From Tretioscincus oriximinensis (Eukaryota > Chordata > Lepidosauria > Squamata > Gymnophthalmidae), in contig JAJVDF010000124.1 in assembly GCA_022410635.1 (NCBI GenBank), positions 399,360 to 463,359 of the forward strand: a stretch of 64,000 nt of DNA. Reading direction: 5' to 3'. Below are positions 12,316 through 23,670 of the stretch, piece by piece. How positions within the stretch are numbered: the first letter of the stretch is position 1; the number at the start of each line of letters is the position of its first letter. The notes under the pieces are model-generated. The model was given only the letters and a program-made list of their open reading frames with translations. It searched no databases and had not been told where the DNA came from. A program made the translations under genes and the position numbers.

Positions 12316-12609
12316 TACATTTCTAAATCAAACTGAATAGCCCTAGCATCGATTAAAGGTAGGGTCCTTCGCACACCATTAGTTTGACATCTCTGCTCTA
12401 AAGACTGAGAGACCTCCAAAGANCCATGACTAGTCCAAGGTCATCCAGATGGTTTTATGGAGGAATGTGGAAATCAAACAGATGACTACCCCATCCCCTC
12501 CTCCCATCTCTCCCTCCCACCCCCTCCTGCCTCTTCTCCGCTCCTCCCTCTCTTCCCCTCCCTTCCACTGCTTCTCCCCCTCCCTCTCTTCCTCTTCCCT
12601 GTCATGGGG

Positions 12610-13130
12610 CACAGGTCGAGGCATCTGTACTCCTTCTTTGCTACCTAAACAAAGCAGGCAGAAACACAAGCCTGGCGTGGGGGAGCAGATGAAATCTGTG
12701 ACCACGCCCTAAAATCCATCCTTGTGGGCTGAACAGAAGTTCACACCACAAGGTAATAGAAAGAGAGTAGTCAAACAATCCAAGTTCAGGGACAGAAGAA
12801 AAGCCAAAGCTTTTCAATCCAGGAAATCTGCCAAGGAAGCTGGGTGCACAAACACTAACATTCAAATTGTCTTCAGCAAATGCTTCCAGGCTCAGGACAG
12901 CTTATATAGCATCTTCAGACTGCTGTTTCTGCAGCAGCCTCTTGGATCTCCTAAGCTCTGCCTGCTGCTTACTGTCTGTTAGAAACTCTTTAACCCTATC
13001 CAGGCTGGAACTTTCCTCTTGCTCTNCCTCCTGGTCAATCTCTGGGGAAACACCTGGCTGCTAGGGTAGGTGTGTCTGCAGAGAGGCTTCCTCAAGCTCT
13101 GAGTCAGAATCCTCCTCTAGACCAGGCATG
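12610..13130. repeat. Unclassified interspersed block, LTR-like in size
   Basis: This stretch is distinct in composition from its neighbours, beginning after a CT-rich tract (12480-12600). It includes CTTATATAGCATCTTCAGAC, which could be a TATA-type promoter on the + strand. I see no clear terminal repeats or target duplication, so the LTR reading is weak. Confidence 0.25.
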
Positions 13131-13901
13131 GTCCTGACATTCCCCCTGCTGTTTCTCCTCCCTTCTCTTACCCTCCCTCTCTTCCTGCTTCACTCCTCCT
13201 TTCTCTCTCTCCCTCCCTCCTTCCATCCATATGCTTGGAGGGACAATGTCAGACTTTATTCCCTCCTTTCTCTACTTCAGGCCATATGTCAGTCCTTGCC
13301 CCACAGCCTTATCTTCCTACCAAGATAAGGCAATTTAAATAAGCCATGCTAGGAGCAGCACAGGTTAGAAGACATAGTGCACAGTAAATCTAGCAAGGGA
13401 GGGTCTTGCATCCACTTTAGAGACTGACAAGAAAAAAGCATTTGTAGACAACTATTCAGATGAATGTACAGTAAGTCAATCAACAAATGTTCTACCTACG
13501 GCAAGGTCGGGGAACCAGAAGCTGGATCAGGCCCACAGAACCATTTGATCTGGCCTGCAGCATGCTCCAGAAACATCCACTGGCTAAATAATGGCGCCTT
13601 ACTTTGTTAAAACATGAAATGAAGTACAAAAAAGAAGAGGGAAGGAGGCCAAGTAGAGAGGGAGGGTGAGAGGTTGGAGGTGTTGAAAACCTGCTATTTT
13701 GTGGTCCTGGGTGGTGGAGGGGCATAGTTAGATAGAGGGGGGAAGCAGGGGGGTGAGGGGGGAGGCCATGAAGTGGATATGGGTTATGTCCCTCAAGTTA
13801 CATTATAAATACAGTATATAATTGGCTCCTGGCAGAAAAAAGGTTCCCCACCTCTGAGTTTCAGAGTAAAATAAAATCAATTCTCTCCTTTCTGTCCTCA
13901 G

Positions 13902-14234
13902 GCTGTGTTAGGCAAGCCCCACAGCCAGTCCACGTTCAAATCCTTGCCCCTAACTGTCGAGAAGAAGTCACCAAGACAAACCTGGAGCTCATATGCCTCC
14001 TCTGGAGCTTCAGCCCTGCGGAAGCCACCGTGGAGTGGCTGAATAATGGCAAAGTGGAACAGGAGAAACAAGAGGTGGTCTTGTCCGCAAAGGGAGAGAA
14101 AGGTTTCTCAAGCTTTGTCCGGCGGAATATCAGCAGAGACAGCTGGGACAAAGGGAACATCTATACTTGTAAAGCAGAGCCCCGGCCGGCACGTAGCCAG
14201 AGCTCTATGATGTACAATGCCAGCAGATGTCAGG
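13902..14234 (+). CDS. IGHD: IgD constant domain 2 (Cdelta2)
   Basis: This 111-residue Ig constant domain has its core in LICLLW, VEWLNN and YTCKAE, with the conserved Trp in RDSWDKGN before the second cysteine. Joined to CH1 it starts RCVRQAPQPVHV. It has cysteines outside the core pair: near the start (RCVR), in PNCREE, and at the very end (SRCQ). These could form inter-heavy-chain bonds near the hinge-like junction. Sequons NIS and NAS are present. The acceptor is CCTCAG and the donor GTGAGT. A CR1-like LINE 3' end follows within 70 bases of the donor. Confidence 0.87.
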
Positions 14235-14299
14235 GTGAGTGTCGCCACTAATTTCTTCGTTTACATTTTTATCCCCCTCTCCACCATTGTAAGGCACTC

Positions 14300-15255
14300 C
14301 AGAGTGATCTATTGAAATTGGGTGAGTGGGCATCAAAGTGGCAAATGCACTTCAATTTAAGCAAGTGCAAAGTCATGCAGATTGGGGCAAGGAATCCCAA
14401 CTACTCCTACCACCTGATGGGAACCAAGCTTTCTGTGACCGGGCAAGAAAAGGATCTTGGGGTGCTGGTGGACAATTCAATNAAAATGTCAACCCAGTGT
14501 GCAGCAGCAGCAAAAAAGGCAAATTCCGTGTTGGGGATAATTAGGAAAGGAATCGAAAACAAATCAGCAAATGTTGTTTTGCCTCTTTATAAATCTGTAG
14601 TGAGGCCACATTTGGAATACTGTGTTCAATTCTGGTCACCACATCTCAAGAGAGATATTTTGGAACTGGAGAAGGTGCAGTAAAGGGCAACAAAAATGAT
14701 CAAGGGTCTGGAGCACCTCCCTTATGAAGTCAGGCTGTAACGTCTGGGCCTCTTCAGCCTCGAAAGGCGACGTTTGAGAGGTGATCTGATTGAAGTGTAC
14801 AAAATCATGCATGGGATGGACAGGGTGAATAGAGAAAAAATGTTTTCTCTATCACACAATCCTAGGAGCAAAGGGCACTCCTTAAAATTGTTGGGTAGAA
14901 AAGTGAGAACAGACAAAGGAAAGTATTTTTTCACCCAGATGGCCATCGGCCTGTGGAATTTACTTCCTGAAGAAGTAGTGGTAGCTTGGATAGCTTCAAG
15001 ACAGGACTAGACAGGTTTATGACACCAAGGGTATAAATGGATACTAGGATGGATGCCTGGATGTTGCCTCCGGGATGGAGTAACCGGCAGGACTCCTGAG
15101 ATACCATTTGCAGGGAGTCATGCACAGGAGCATATTTTGCTTTCCTCTGTTCGGACTGCCCAGGTGNATCTGATGGGCCTCTGTGTGAGTCAGAATGCTG
15201 GAGTTGATGGGCTGTGGCCTTATCCAGTATGGCTTTTCTTGTGTTCTTATGTTCC
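14300..15255 (+). mobile_element. CR1-like LINE, truncated 3' end of ORF2
   Basis: The translation gives the C-terminal part of a non-LTR reverse transcriptase: KDLGVLVDNS, NSVLGIIRKGIE, VVRPHLEYCVQFWSPHLK, then KMIKGLEHLPYEVRL, GLFSLERRRLRGDLIEVYK and GKYFFTQMAIGLWNLLPEE. In-frame stops at about 14681 and 14738 and small frame changes show it is dead. It ends in the shared LINE 3' UTR (CCAGTATGGCTTTTCTTGTG, TTCTTATGTTC). This copy identifies the many shorter tails in the window. It sits in the Cdelta2-Cdelta3 intron. Confidence 0.8.
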
Positions 15256-16597
15256 AGGATGACTTAAAGAAATAACAACAAAATATAAAATACTGAAACA
15301 ATTTGGATAGATTGAGGTGGGATCCACACAATGTTTTCCTATCGAGGTGGTGGGATCATTATGTGCTTCTGCTGTACAAGGAAATAGAGCTTCCACTGTC
15401 CCTGCGGGATTCACAGAGGAATAAGCTCCTTTTTAGTGAAAGGAGAAGTTGCTGATGTTTTCCGACAACAGCACGAAATGCCTCTCGTTCAAAAAGGAAG
15501 CTTTCTGGAGCCCTGGGGTCCGTCGTGCCATCGCATGGCTTGGGATACCATGAGAAGATGTCAGCAGGTCAGGATTGGAAAACCACAGTTGGCTGACATA
15601 ACAATTTCACCCCAATGGTGAAGGGCAGGATTAAAATCATTTTAAATAAACAAGTAAAATAAATAGGAGTACAGAGTCTAGATCAAGCAAAATACTACTC
15701 TACCTTGGACAGACTTCATTGGTGCACTGTGTCCTTGGNTTGGAAATTATGTTCTAGTAGGAATGGTTAAAGAATCTAAGGTCCAGTTTACACCGGCTCA
15801 GAAATTCAAGCTAATCCACTTCCCCTAAAGAGACATAATAGCTGTGTACAAATANCTGAACAACTGTCACAGGACGGATCAACCATACTNTAACTTGCAC
15901 AAGGAAGGGCTAGAAGCAACAGGAAATGTAGNTTATAAAATAGAATAAAAACATTCTGATGATGAAGGAAAGGAGCTGACAAGTTCTTCTTCAATAGAAG
16001 TCATCAAATAGAGGCTGGTAANCTGTCTCTTTGGATGGTTTAGTGAATCCTGCATTGAGCAGTGATTTTAACCTGATGACCCTGGAGGAGTATTCCAACT
16101 GTACGATTCTAAGGCTGCATCCCCACTATGAGTTTTTACCACAATGAACTACATCAGGTAAAATCCAACCTACANGTTCATACAAGTTCAGCAATCCACT
16201 CAGGACAATGCTGGNTCTTTCCGATTTCACANCAAACCACCTGTTATCCTATACTGCAGCCTGGTAGGATGGCAGGAAGGCAGGATACCACGATGCCAGC
16301 CAGCCAAGACTGCAGAATTGGCTGGCTGANAGACATGGTATTGACTGCCTTCTTCTCCTCCCACCAGCTCCACAGATTATGCTGGTAGGCAGAGATGCAT
16401 GAAACCCACAATCATTTAAACTCATGGTGGGGCAGCACCCTAAGTTTCTATGATCCAANGTTTTAGTGTGATACAAGTGTTGATCACATCAGGCCAAAAC
16501 AAAAGTGAGGATCCAGTGGGACTACAATCCAAATTTACAGTACCCAAAATATTCCAGAGATTCTGCCCGAGATCTCTACTGAAACAGTTTTTCTCCT

Positions 16598-16840
16598 TTG
16601 TTCAAAAGACTGATTCATCATAAGAACTTAAGAGGAGCCCTGCTGAATGGGGCCAGAGTCCACCTAGTCCAGCCTTCTGTCTCACACAGAGGCCCACTAA
16701 TTGCCCCTGGGCAGTCTGGAACAGAAGAAGGCAAAATCTTCAACTGTTCTCAACGCCCTGCAAATGGCATTTCAGGAATGTTGCCTGTCGCTCCATCTCA
16801 GAGGCAACATCAAGACACTGATCCTAGTAGCTGTTTATAC
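16598..16840 (-). repeat. CR1-like LINE 3' end, antisense
   Basis: CATAAGAACTTAAGAGGAGC, CTAGTCCAGCCTTCTGTCTC and CAGAGGCCCACTAATTGCCC mark the reversed tail, 65 bases before the Cdelta3 acceptor. Confidence 0.6.
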
Positions 16841-16905
16841 CTTGTTATAGTTTTCAAAGATACTGAATGTTTATACACTTTTTCTCATTTTTGCATACTT
16901 TACAG

Positions 16906-17229
16906 CCTGTAACAAATTGCTGGAGCAACCTACTGTGTCTATCACCACCCCATCCTATAAAGACATCCTTGAAGGGACGGCCAAGATCAACTGCTCTGTA
17001 GTTGGTTCCAGTCTTGAAAACACCCAAATAACCTGGTTGGTGGATGGCAAACAGAGCCACACCGATCAGACACCACNGCCAAAGGCAAATAGTTGTGGAA
17101 GTCAGAGTATGACGCTCAGCCACTCGGTACAATTGCAACATTGGAANGACGGCAACAGGTTCACCTGCAAGGTTGCTGTTCCTTGCCATATAGAAATCAC
17201 CAAAGAAACAACCCTCAGAAAACAGATAA
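16906..17229 (+). CDS. IGHD: IgD constant domain 3 (Cdelta3)
   Basis: This is a 108-residue Ig constant domain. Joined in phase 1 it begins ACNKLLEQPTVSITTP. The core is INCSVVG, ITWLVDG and FTCKVAVPC, so an extra cysteine follows the second core cysteine. There is another in ANSCGSQ and one at the second residue. The Trp before the second core cysteine is in LQHW. Two ambiguous bases fall inside the exon, at about 17079 and 17147, and blur two residues without breaking the frame. The acceptor is TTTACAG and the donor GTGAGT. A LINE 3' fragment in antisense ends about 60 bases before the acceptor. Confidence 0.86.
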
Positions 17230-17334
17230 GTGAGTATGGGTGTTAGAAGAGAAATGTCTACAACTTTCTGAGCCTGCGAAGAGAGAAAAATGAGTGAGTC
17301 CCAATCTCAAAATGCCTCTTCTTTTACTTGAGAG

Positions 17335-17560
17335 CCAGTTTGGTTAGTGTCAGAATCTTAGCTGGAAGTCTCCCCATTCGATTCTGCACTTCTCCACAAA
17401 CACCAGCTGCACTTGGGCTCATCACAGTTCCTGGGAGTTCTCTCAGCCCCACCTACTTCACAAGAGGTCTATTGTGAAGAGAAAAGCAGACAGTTATGTA
17501 AGCTGCTTTGATTCCCATTGAGTTGGCAAAAGCTGGGTATAAAAACCAACTCTTCTTCTG
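17335..17560 (+). repeat. Sauria-type SINE
   Basis: GCCAGTTTGGTTAGTGTCAG head, CATCACAGTTCCTGGGAGTT body, TATGTAAGCTGCTTTGATTC and CTCTTCTTCTG tail. Confidence 0.65.
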
Positions 17561-18139
17561 TGACTTCAGGGCAAATTATTTTGGGTAAGCCTCACTTAAA
17601 TTATTAGAAGCTTGCAAGAGAACTGCCAGTGGATGGCCAGCGATCTCATCCAGTGGAGCTACCTCCAGGCTGCCTCCATCCAGCCATGAGGCAGGCGTAT
17701 GAATTCACCCTTAAGCTCCATAAAATCCTTACTGAAATCCCATCCCCATCCCAAAGTTTTATCCTAGGCTGAAATTTAATCTGGTGCAATCAGCCAGGGC
17801 TTTTTTTTCAATGATTGCTTTCAATTTGTTTTTGTTGTTATGACNCACCTTGAGGTTTGGGGGTAGAAAGTGGAATAAAGTAATAAAGTAAATTAATTAA
17901 TTAATTAATTATCTGCATAGCATCCTGTTTTACAGATAAAAACCAGAAAAGGGGGGAAGTATTACTTTTAAATATACATTAAAAAGTTGCCTGTTGCAGG
18001 AAATNAGGGAAACTATTCTGCGGCTACCCTGAAAAGGTTCTATCCTGTATTTGAAGACGTGAACTTGTTAACTGAAGCTCATGCTGCCTATCTTTTTTCT
18101 TATAAGAGNGGCTGGTAGCACTTAGAGACCAACAAGCAC

Positions 18140-18560
18140 CTGTTAAGGGCCAGAGGGCCCTCCTTAAAACTGTTGGGTAAAAAAGTGAGAACAGACAAAG
18201 GGAAGTATTTTTTCACCCAGAGGGTCATCGGCCTGTGGAATTTACTTCCTGAAGAGGTAGTGGTAGCTAACAGCTTGGATAGTTTCAAGACAGGAGTAGA
18301 CAGGTTTATGGACACCAAAGGTATAAATGGATACTAGGATGGATGTCTGGATGTTGCCTCTGGGATGGAGCAACAGGCAGGACTCCTGAAACACCATTTG
18401 CAGGGAGTCATGAACAGGTGCATATTTTGCTTTCCTCTGTTCGGACTGCCNAGGTGCATCTGGTGGGCCTCTGTGTGACACAGAATGCTGGACTAGNTGG
18501 NCTGTGGCCTGATCCAGTATGGCTCTTCTTATGTTCTTATGTTCTTATGTTAGTATCTAG
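18140..18560 (+). repeat. CR1-like LINE 3' end
   Basis: It encodes the end of the RT frame (KYFFTQRVIGLWNLLPEEV) and the shared 3' UTR, ending in three copies of TTATGTTC-type octamers. Confidence 0.65.
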
Positions 18561-18739
18561 GTGCTACAAGCCCCCCTTGCTGAACTTTCNGAACTAAGAC
18601 TAACATGGCTATTTCTTNTTAGCCTCTAATGTGTTATGAGCCCCCCTTGCTAAAGGTTTTATCCTGGTTATCACAATAATATTGTGACGTTTGAACAATT
18701 CAAGATTTGTATTTTGCTTTCTTACTTACTGTTTATATC

Positions 18740-19260
18740 CCAGAGGGAGGGGGGAAAGAGCCATACTGGACGGGGGCATGGCTTCTTCGCTTCCTTGCAG
18801 GGCAGGGGACCGCTGGAGGAGCCAGCCAATAAGGCCTCAAGTACCCGACTGGTCAGGCTATAAAAGGTGAGATGACCAGGGCTACTGGCCTTTCTGTCGG
18901 GTAAAACCTGTGGTGTAGCAGGTTGACAGNGGGGTCCACTTCTTATCTGCCTCAGTGGGATGGAAGTGTATGGTGGCCTGGATGAGTCATAGTTGATACT
19001 TGACTCGGGCTAGAACAAATAAGTAAATATGGGGCCTGTTGCTTTATGTTTCTGAAACTGAAGTTACTGTTGCTTGGAGCTATGTGCTTGGACTCAGGCT
19101 TGTTCTATAAATGCTGAGTCCTTGTTATTATTATCTTCATTCANTTATTTGCTGAAAACAATAAACTGGTTATTTGTTCGAATTCAAATATCTCTNTCTT
19201 TTGATTCCTATACAATATTATACAAACACGCTACTGGTGGGGGCTGGGAATAAACCCCCA
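18740..19260 (+). mobile_element. Candidate solo LTR in Cdelta3-Cdelta4 intron
   Basis: It contains GGCTATAAAAGGTGAG (TATA box) and, about 300 bases on, CAATAAACTGG (poly(A) signal). Sequence rich in TGGGGGCTGGGAA follows, which may be a primer-binding-like start. I cannot define TG...CA ends or a target duplication, and there are no retroviral genes nearby. Confidence 0.35.
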
Positions 19261-19514
19261 TCATTTAAGTAAACANCGAGACCTTATGTAGGCCAANGGT
19301 TATTACTGNTGTTCCAAGCAGTCGTGGGAGCTGCCTTGGACTCCAGGGAGATATTGTGGCACCTCTAGCCGAGAGGGTCATTGATCATAGGGGCCCTCAG
19401 GTAGTGGACGTCACACCCAACTAGGGAAATATCATTCTGCCATTTTTTACAAGATGATGATGATGATGATAAATGACTTTCTTACTGTCATATCCTTCTA
19501 CCTTTTCAACATAG

Positions 19515-19841
19515 CAACCAAACCTCCTTCTATTACTATTTCCCGAGCCACTTTTGAAGCCTCGCTCAAGAGTACCATGGCACTCATTCTGGTCTGTGAT
19601 ATAAGCGGGTTTTTCCCAGACGAAATTAGCATCTCATGGAAGAAAGGCAATATGACTGTAAATGAATCACTTTATGCCAATGGACCTGTGACAGTAATGC
19701 AAGCAGGGGACGCATACAACACCTACAGCATGCTGAAAATTGGCAGAGATGAACCAGACGGGAAGAATGGGGTATATAGCTGTGTGGTGCACCATCCTTC
19801 TTCTGAAAAGCCATTCAGTACCAATGAATCAGTTCTCCCTG
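19515..19841 (+). CDS. IGHD: IgD constant domain 4 (Cdelta4)
   Basis: This is a 109-residue Ig constant domain beginning TTKPPSITISRATFEAS. The core is LVCDISGFFPDEISISW and YSCVVHH, a very regular C1-set pattern with FFPDEI before the Trp. The usual Trp before the second core cysteine is absent (the segment reads DEPDGKNGVYSC). There are only two cysteines, so no extra interchain bond is predicted here. Sequons are NMT and NES (twice). The acceptor follows a T-rich tract (CAACATAG) and the donor is GTAAGT. An LTR-like block sits in the intron just upstream. Confidence 0.88.
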
Positions 19842-20329
19842 GTAAGTGGATTTTTCAAGATGATCTTTTATAAAGACCCATAAAGTGTTTTTAATCTAAC
19901 CAAAGCCGCAGGATAGAGCCAATCAAATCTAACAAATAATTTTAAAAGCCTCCTCATATTATAAAATGAAACATTGTTTTTAAGGCTTAATTTATAGGAA
20001 ATTGTTGTTGGTGGATACCATTGAGTTATGGTCAACTCTAGGACCCTGGTCACGTTTCCTTTTGAATCTTCTTTCGATCTGAAAAATGAGACCTAGGAGA
20101 CCATCTCCTATGGGTGCATTTTTGTGGGCATATGTATATGTTTTTCTATGGCGTAGGAAGTCAGTCACTCAAGGCCCATACCACCATCCAATCCCCAGGC
20201 CACGCCTCACTCTTATGCCCATGCCACACCCTCTACCTCTGCCCATGCCCTTTCCCCCACCCGAACCCACAAAATTGCAGACTTTTCAATGCTTCCCCTA
20301 NGGTTTACTCTAGAAAGAGATAATAGAAC

Positions 20330-20600
20330 ATAGAGCTTTAGGACTGGATTAGGCAAGTTCATGGAAGCCAAGGGTATAAGTAGCTACCAGGATGGATCTC
20401 TTGATGCTGCCTCTGGGATGGAGTAACNGGCAGGATTCCTGAAATGCCATTTGCAGGGAAGTGAAAACAGGCGGAGATTTTCCCTTCTTCTGCTCAGTCT
20501 GCCCAGATGCAATTGGTAACCCACTGTGTGAGACAGTAGGCTGAACTAGATGAGCCCTGGCCTCATTCAGCAGGGCTCCCCTTATGTTCTTATGTAAATA
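20330..20600 (+). repeat. CR1-like LINE 3' end
   Basis: GGATGGAGTAACNGGCAGGA, CCATTTGCAGGGAAG and CAGCAGGGCTCCCCTTATGT are shared with the other tails. Confidence 0.6.
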
Positions 20601-21119
20601 CTGACATACTGATGATACATAAACAAAAACAATACACAGTATAAAACTTTATAGTTCCTGTAACTCTGTCTGGCACTTGTCTTACATAACCAAATAACCT
20701 AAATCACAGAAAAACATTAGAAAAAAACATACAACTTTCCCACCCTATTTCCTTATATAGGCTCTCTTTTACTTTTAGATTCCTATCCCTAGCTATTTTT
20801 TTTCCAATTGTGCTGAAATATTTTTCCCCTGTTCATCCCATCACAAGTAGATAACCAGCATTCAACTGAAATTGCATGTATGGAGAAGCCACTGAAATCA
20901 AACACTATGGGCAGAACATATTTAGCACTTCTTTGCTCTTCAACAAGGAGTACTTCACACAATTTCAGGTTTCAGCAGGTAATGAAAGATGGGATGTGTC
21001 CACCATAGCTAGGCTTGGTCTTGGGTGAGTCAAACTGGTCAGTTGCAGAATATATATATATAAGATCATCAAGAGAAGAAACTACTGTCTTTAGAGCAAA
21101 GCCATTGTGAAGATAATCT

Positions 21120-21265
21120 AGTAGAATTATAGAATCGTGGTGCTGGAAGGGACCTCCAAGTTCATGGGGTCCAACCCCCTGCTCAGTTCCAGAGAGATGG
21201 CTATCTAGCCTCTGTTTGAAGACTTCCAACGAAGGAAAACGCATCACCTCCTGTGGCAACTAGTT
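21120..21265 (-). repeat. CR1 3' end, antisense
   Basis: TAGAATCGTGGTGCTGGAAG, GGACCTCCAAGTTCATGGGG and CCTCTGTTTGAAGACTTCCA are the classical reversed CR1 tail. Confidence 0.7.
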
Positions 21266-21594
21266 TATCACTCTTACTGTCAGAAACTTTTTTTTATATC
21301 TAATAAGTATATCCTTGTTGGCCAAAGGATCCCAGTTCTAAACCACGCACTTGACATACATGTGTCTTTTGCTAAGCATGTGCGGAATTCCATTCCCTCN
21401 GCTTCTTAAGCTTGTCACACAACTGTAAAGATGGAGCTTTGATTGGTTGTTATCTTTTTTGGATCATGAAGAAGTCATCCATTGCTTTTAGGTTACTCAA
21501 GTAATTTGGTGACTTTCTTATCTCCTTTTCCATATAATGATACTTGTTGTTTTTTTNAAAAAATATAGTACTTATGACTACAGTTTTTTCGCAG

Positions 21595-21891
21595 AAAAAC
21601 CTCAAGTTCCTATAGTTGAACTCTTGCAGTCAGTAGACCAAGAGAAGGAAACTGTGATGCTGAAATGCATTGCATCTAACTACAGACCAGGAACAGTGAT
21701 GATTGAATGGATAGGACCTCCACAAAGTAAAAATGGAACATTCAAAGAGCAAAAAATGGCAGATGGAACTTCCCAAGCCAGCAGCCAGTTTGAAATCTCT
21801 CTTTCCCAATGGCAAGAACTGGACAGCAGTGTGTGCAATGTGGAGCATAAAGAAACGAGTACAAAGATAGCCAAGAGTGTCTCCAGAAAAG
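21595..21891 (+). CDS. IGHD: IgD constant domain 5 (Cdelta5)
   Basis: This is a 99-residue Ig constant domain starting EKPQVPIVELLQ. The core is LKCIASNYRPGTVMIEW and SSVCNVEH, with the conserved Trp in LSQWQELD. The canonical aromatic before the second cysteine is replaced (SSVC instead of YxC). There are two cysteines and one sequon (NGT). The acceptor is TTCGCAG after a T run and the donor GTGATA. A Sauria-type SINE begins about 60 bases downstream. Confidence 0.87.
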
Positions 21892-21949
21892 GTGATATAA
21901 ACTTATAAACCTGACCCCCCCAAAAAAAATCAAAATCCCTATATTTGAA

Positions 21950-22175
21950 AGCCAGTTTGGTGTAGTGGTTAGAGTGTAGGAGTTCTATCTGATAATCTCC
22001 CGGTTCGATTCCACACTCCTCCAGGAAGTCAGCTGGGTGATCTTGGGTCAATCATAGTACCTGCTTCACAGGGTGTCTATTGTGGAGAGAGCAACAAAAG
22101 CTATGTGTTCCCAACTATGGTTGGCCACCCTGAGACCTTCGGATATAGGGCGGGATATAAGTATAAATAAATAAA
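21950..22175 (+). repeat. Sauria-type SINE variant with AAAT tail
   Basis: GCCAGTTTGGTGTAGTGGTT head and CGGTTCGATTCCACACTCC B-box. The body ends GGGCGGGATATAAGTATAAA followed by AAAT units, a different tail type from the TTC-tailed copies. Confidence 0.65.
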
Positions 22176-22519
22176 TATTGTATTAGGCATTGGTTGTGGG
22201 AGGCAGAAACATACAGTTGTGGATGGTGGGGAAAGAAATTGAGCAGTTGGCTCAAGATAGGTGTAGCTAATGCCTGGATCTTCCAACAATCAATTCTTTC
22301 TGGTACTTTTCCTGGTTGAGGTTGGCAGCAGTTGTTATACAGCAAATTGTAGAGGGACAGAAATTAGTTACTCCTTGCTTTAAAGTCTAAAAACATTATA
22401 ATATGTCTTAGAGACATAGCAGGAAAAGGAGGAAGAAAGCAAGAAGGAGGTTTTGCCAGGAGAAGCCATTTCTACATTAGGGTCTTCATTATGAGGTCAT
22501 TCATATTTTAATGAACATA

Positions 22520-22790
22520 CATAAGAAAATAAGAACTTAAGAGGAGCCACACTGGATCAGTCCAGAGCCCATCTGGCCCAGCATTCTATCTCACACAGAT
22601 GCACCTGGGCAGTCTGAACAGAGGAAAACAAAATATGCACCTGTTCATGGCTCCCTGCAAATGCTATTTCAGGAGTCCTGCCTGTTGCTCCATCCTGGAA
22701 ACAGCATTCAGACATCCATCCTAGGACCCATTTATACCCTTGGTGTCCATAAACCTGTCTAGTCCTGCCTTGAAGCCATCCATACCTTCA
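22520..22790 (-). repeat. CR1-like LINE 3' end, antisense
   Basis: CATAAGAAAATAAGAACTTA, CACACTGGATCAGTCCAGAG and CACCTGGGCAGTCTGAACAG. Confidence 0.6.
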
Positions 22791-23069
22791 TCATAACCTT
22801 ATGCCATTTCTGCACTTCCCCTCATGAAACAAAGCAGGATGCTGTGGGCCAGGATAGACAATCTGTCCGGACCATGTTGTCGCTGGCTGGTTGTCTGAAT
22901 TGGGATAACTTGGCTCAGTCTTGCCCCAGCTATTGTCTTCAAAGTTTGGATCCAACTCTAGAGGTTGCCACATGGACTTTGAAGGTTGGGAATAAATTAT
23001 GCCAGCTGCACCTTTTCGGGGCTAGATTGACTTCTGGTGCAAGTTCGGGTATAGGGCGGGGTATAAGTA

Positions 23070-23135
<66 letters not shown>
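23070..23135 (+). repeat. (AAAT)n microsatellite, SINE tail
   Basis: About 16 AAAT units following GGGCGGGGTATAAGTAT, the 3' end of a SINE. It ends 75 bases before the Cdelta6 acceptor. Confidence 0.85.
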
Positions 23136-23137
<2 letters not shown>

Positions 23138-23209
23138 ATTTTCTATTCAAAAATTTCTGAAAGCACACTCAAAACTGAATGCAACCAAAAGTCCACAATT
23201 TCATTTCAG

Positions 23210-23518
23210 ATCTTCTGGAGCCTGTTTCCCCAGAAGTGACAGCATTCTCTACTCCAGAACTCGAGGGATATCAAAAATTGGTCTGCCTTGCAACTAACTT
23301 CTATCCCAGAAACATAGACATTCAATGGACCATCAAAGGTCATAAACTCAACTGCAGCATGGATTCTTCAGCTCTAATGTCCTTCACAAATGGGAGATTT
23401 CAGAAGACCTGCAGCACCATTCTTAGCGAAGAAGAGTGGAACAGAGCAGAGACATATACTTGCACTGTAAATCACAGCTCAACACAAAATGTAATTAAGA
23501 AGAATTTGCATTCTCCTG
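23210..23518 (+). CDS. IGHD: IgD constant domain 6 (Cdelta6)
   Basis: This is a 103-residue Ig constant domain starting DLLEPVSPEVTAFSTP. The core is LVCLATNFYPRNIDIQW and YTCTVNH, with Trp in SEEEWNRAE. Two extra cysteines (LNCSM and KTCST) lie between the core pair and could pair with each other or with a partner chain. Sequons are NCS and NHS. The donor is GTAAGT. If the donor is not used, translation continues 35 codons to TAA at 23623, followed by AATAAA at 23665 (see findings). Confidence 0.88.
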
Positions 23519-23664
23519 GTAAGTTTCAGCAAGCAGATTATGCTCAATGTGCGGGGAAGGAATTCAATGAGATGATATATGATGGTCATACAGTTGCCCT
23601 AACTGGTTGCCCTCCTTACTCTTAACATAAGCCTTTTATGCACTTATAGTACTAAATCTGTATT

Positions 23665-23670
23665 AATAAA
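23665..23670 (+). terminator. Candidate intronic poly(A) signal after Cdelta6 read-through
   Basis: AATAAA lies 39 bases after the TAA that ends Cdelta6 read-through, followed by a GT-containing stretch. This arrangement could produce a secreted six-domain delta chain. It is an inference from sequence order only. Confidence 0.3.
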
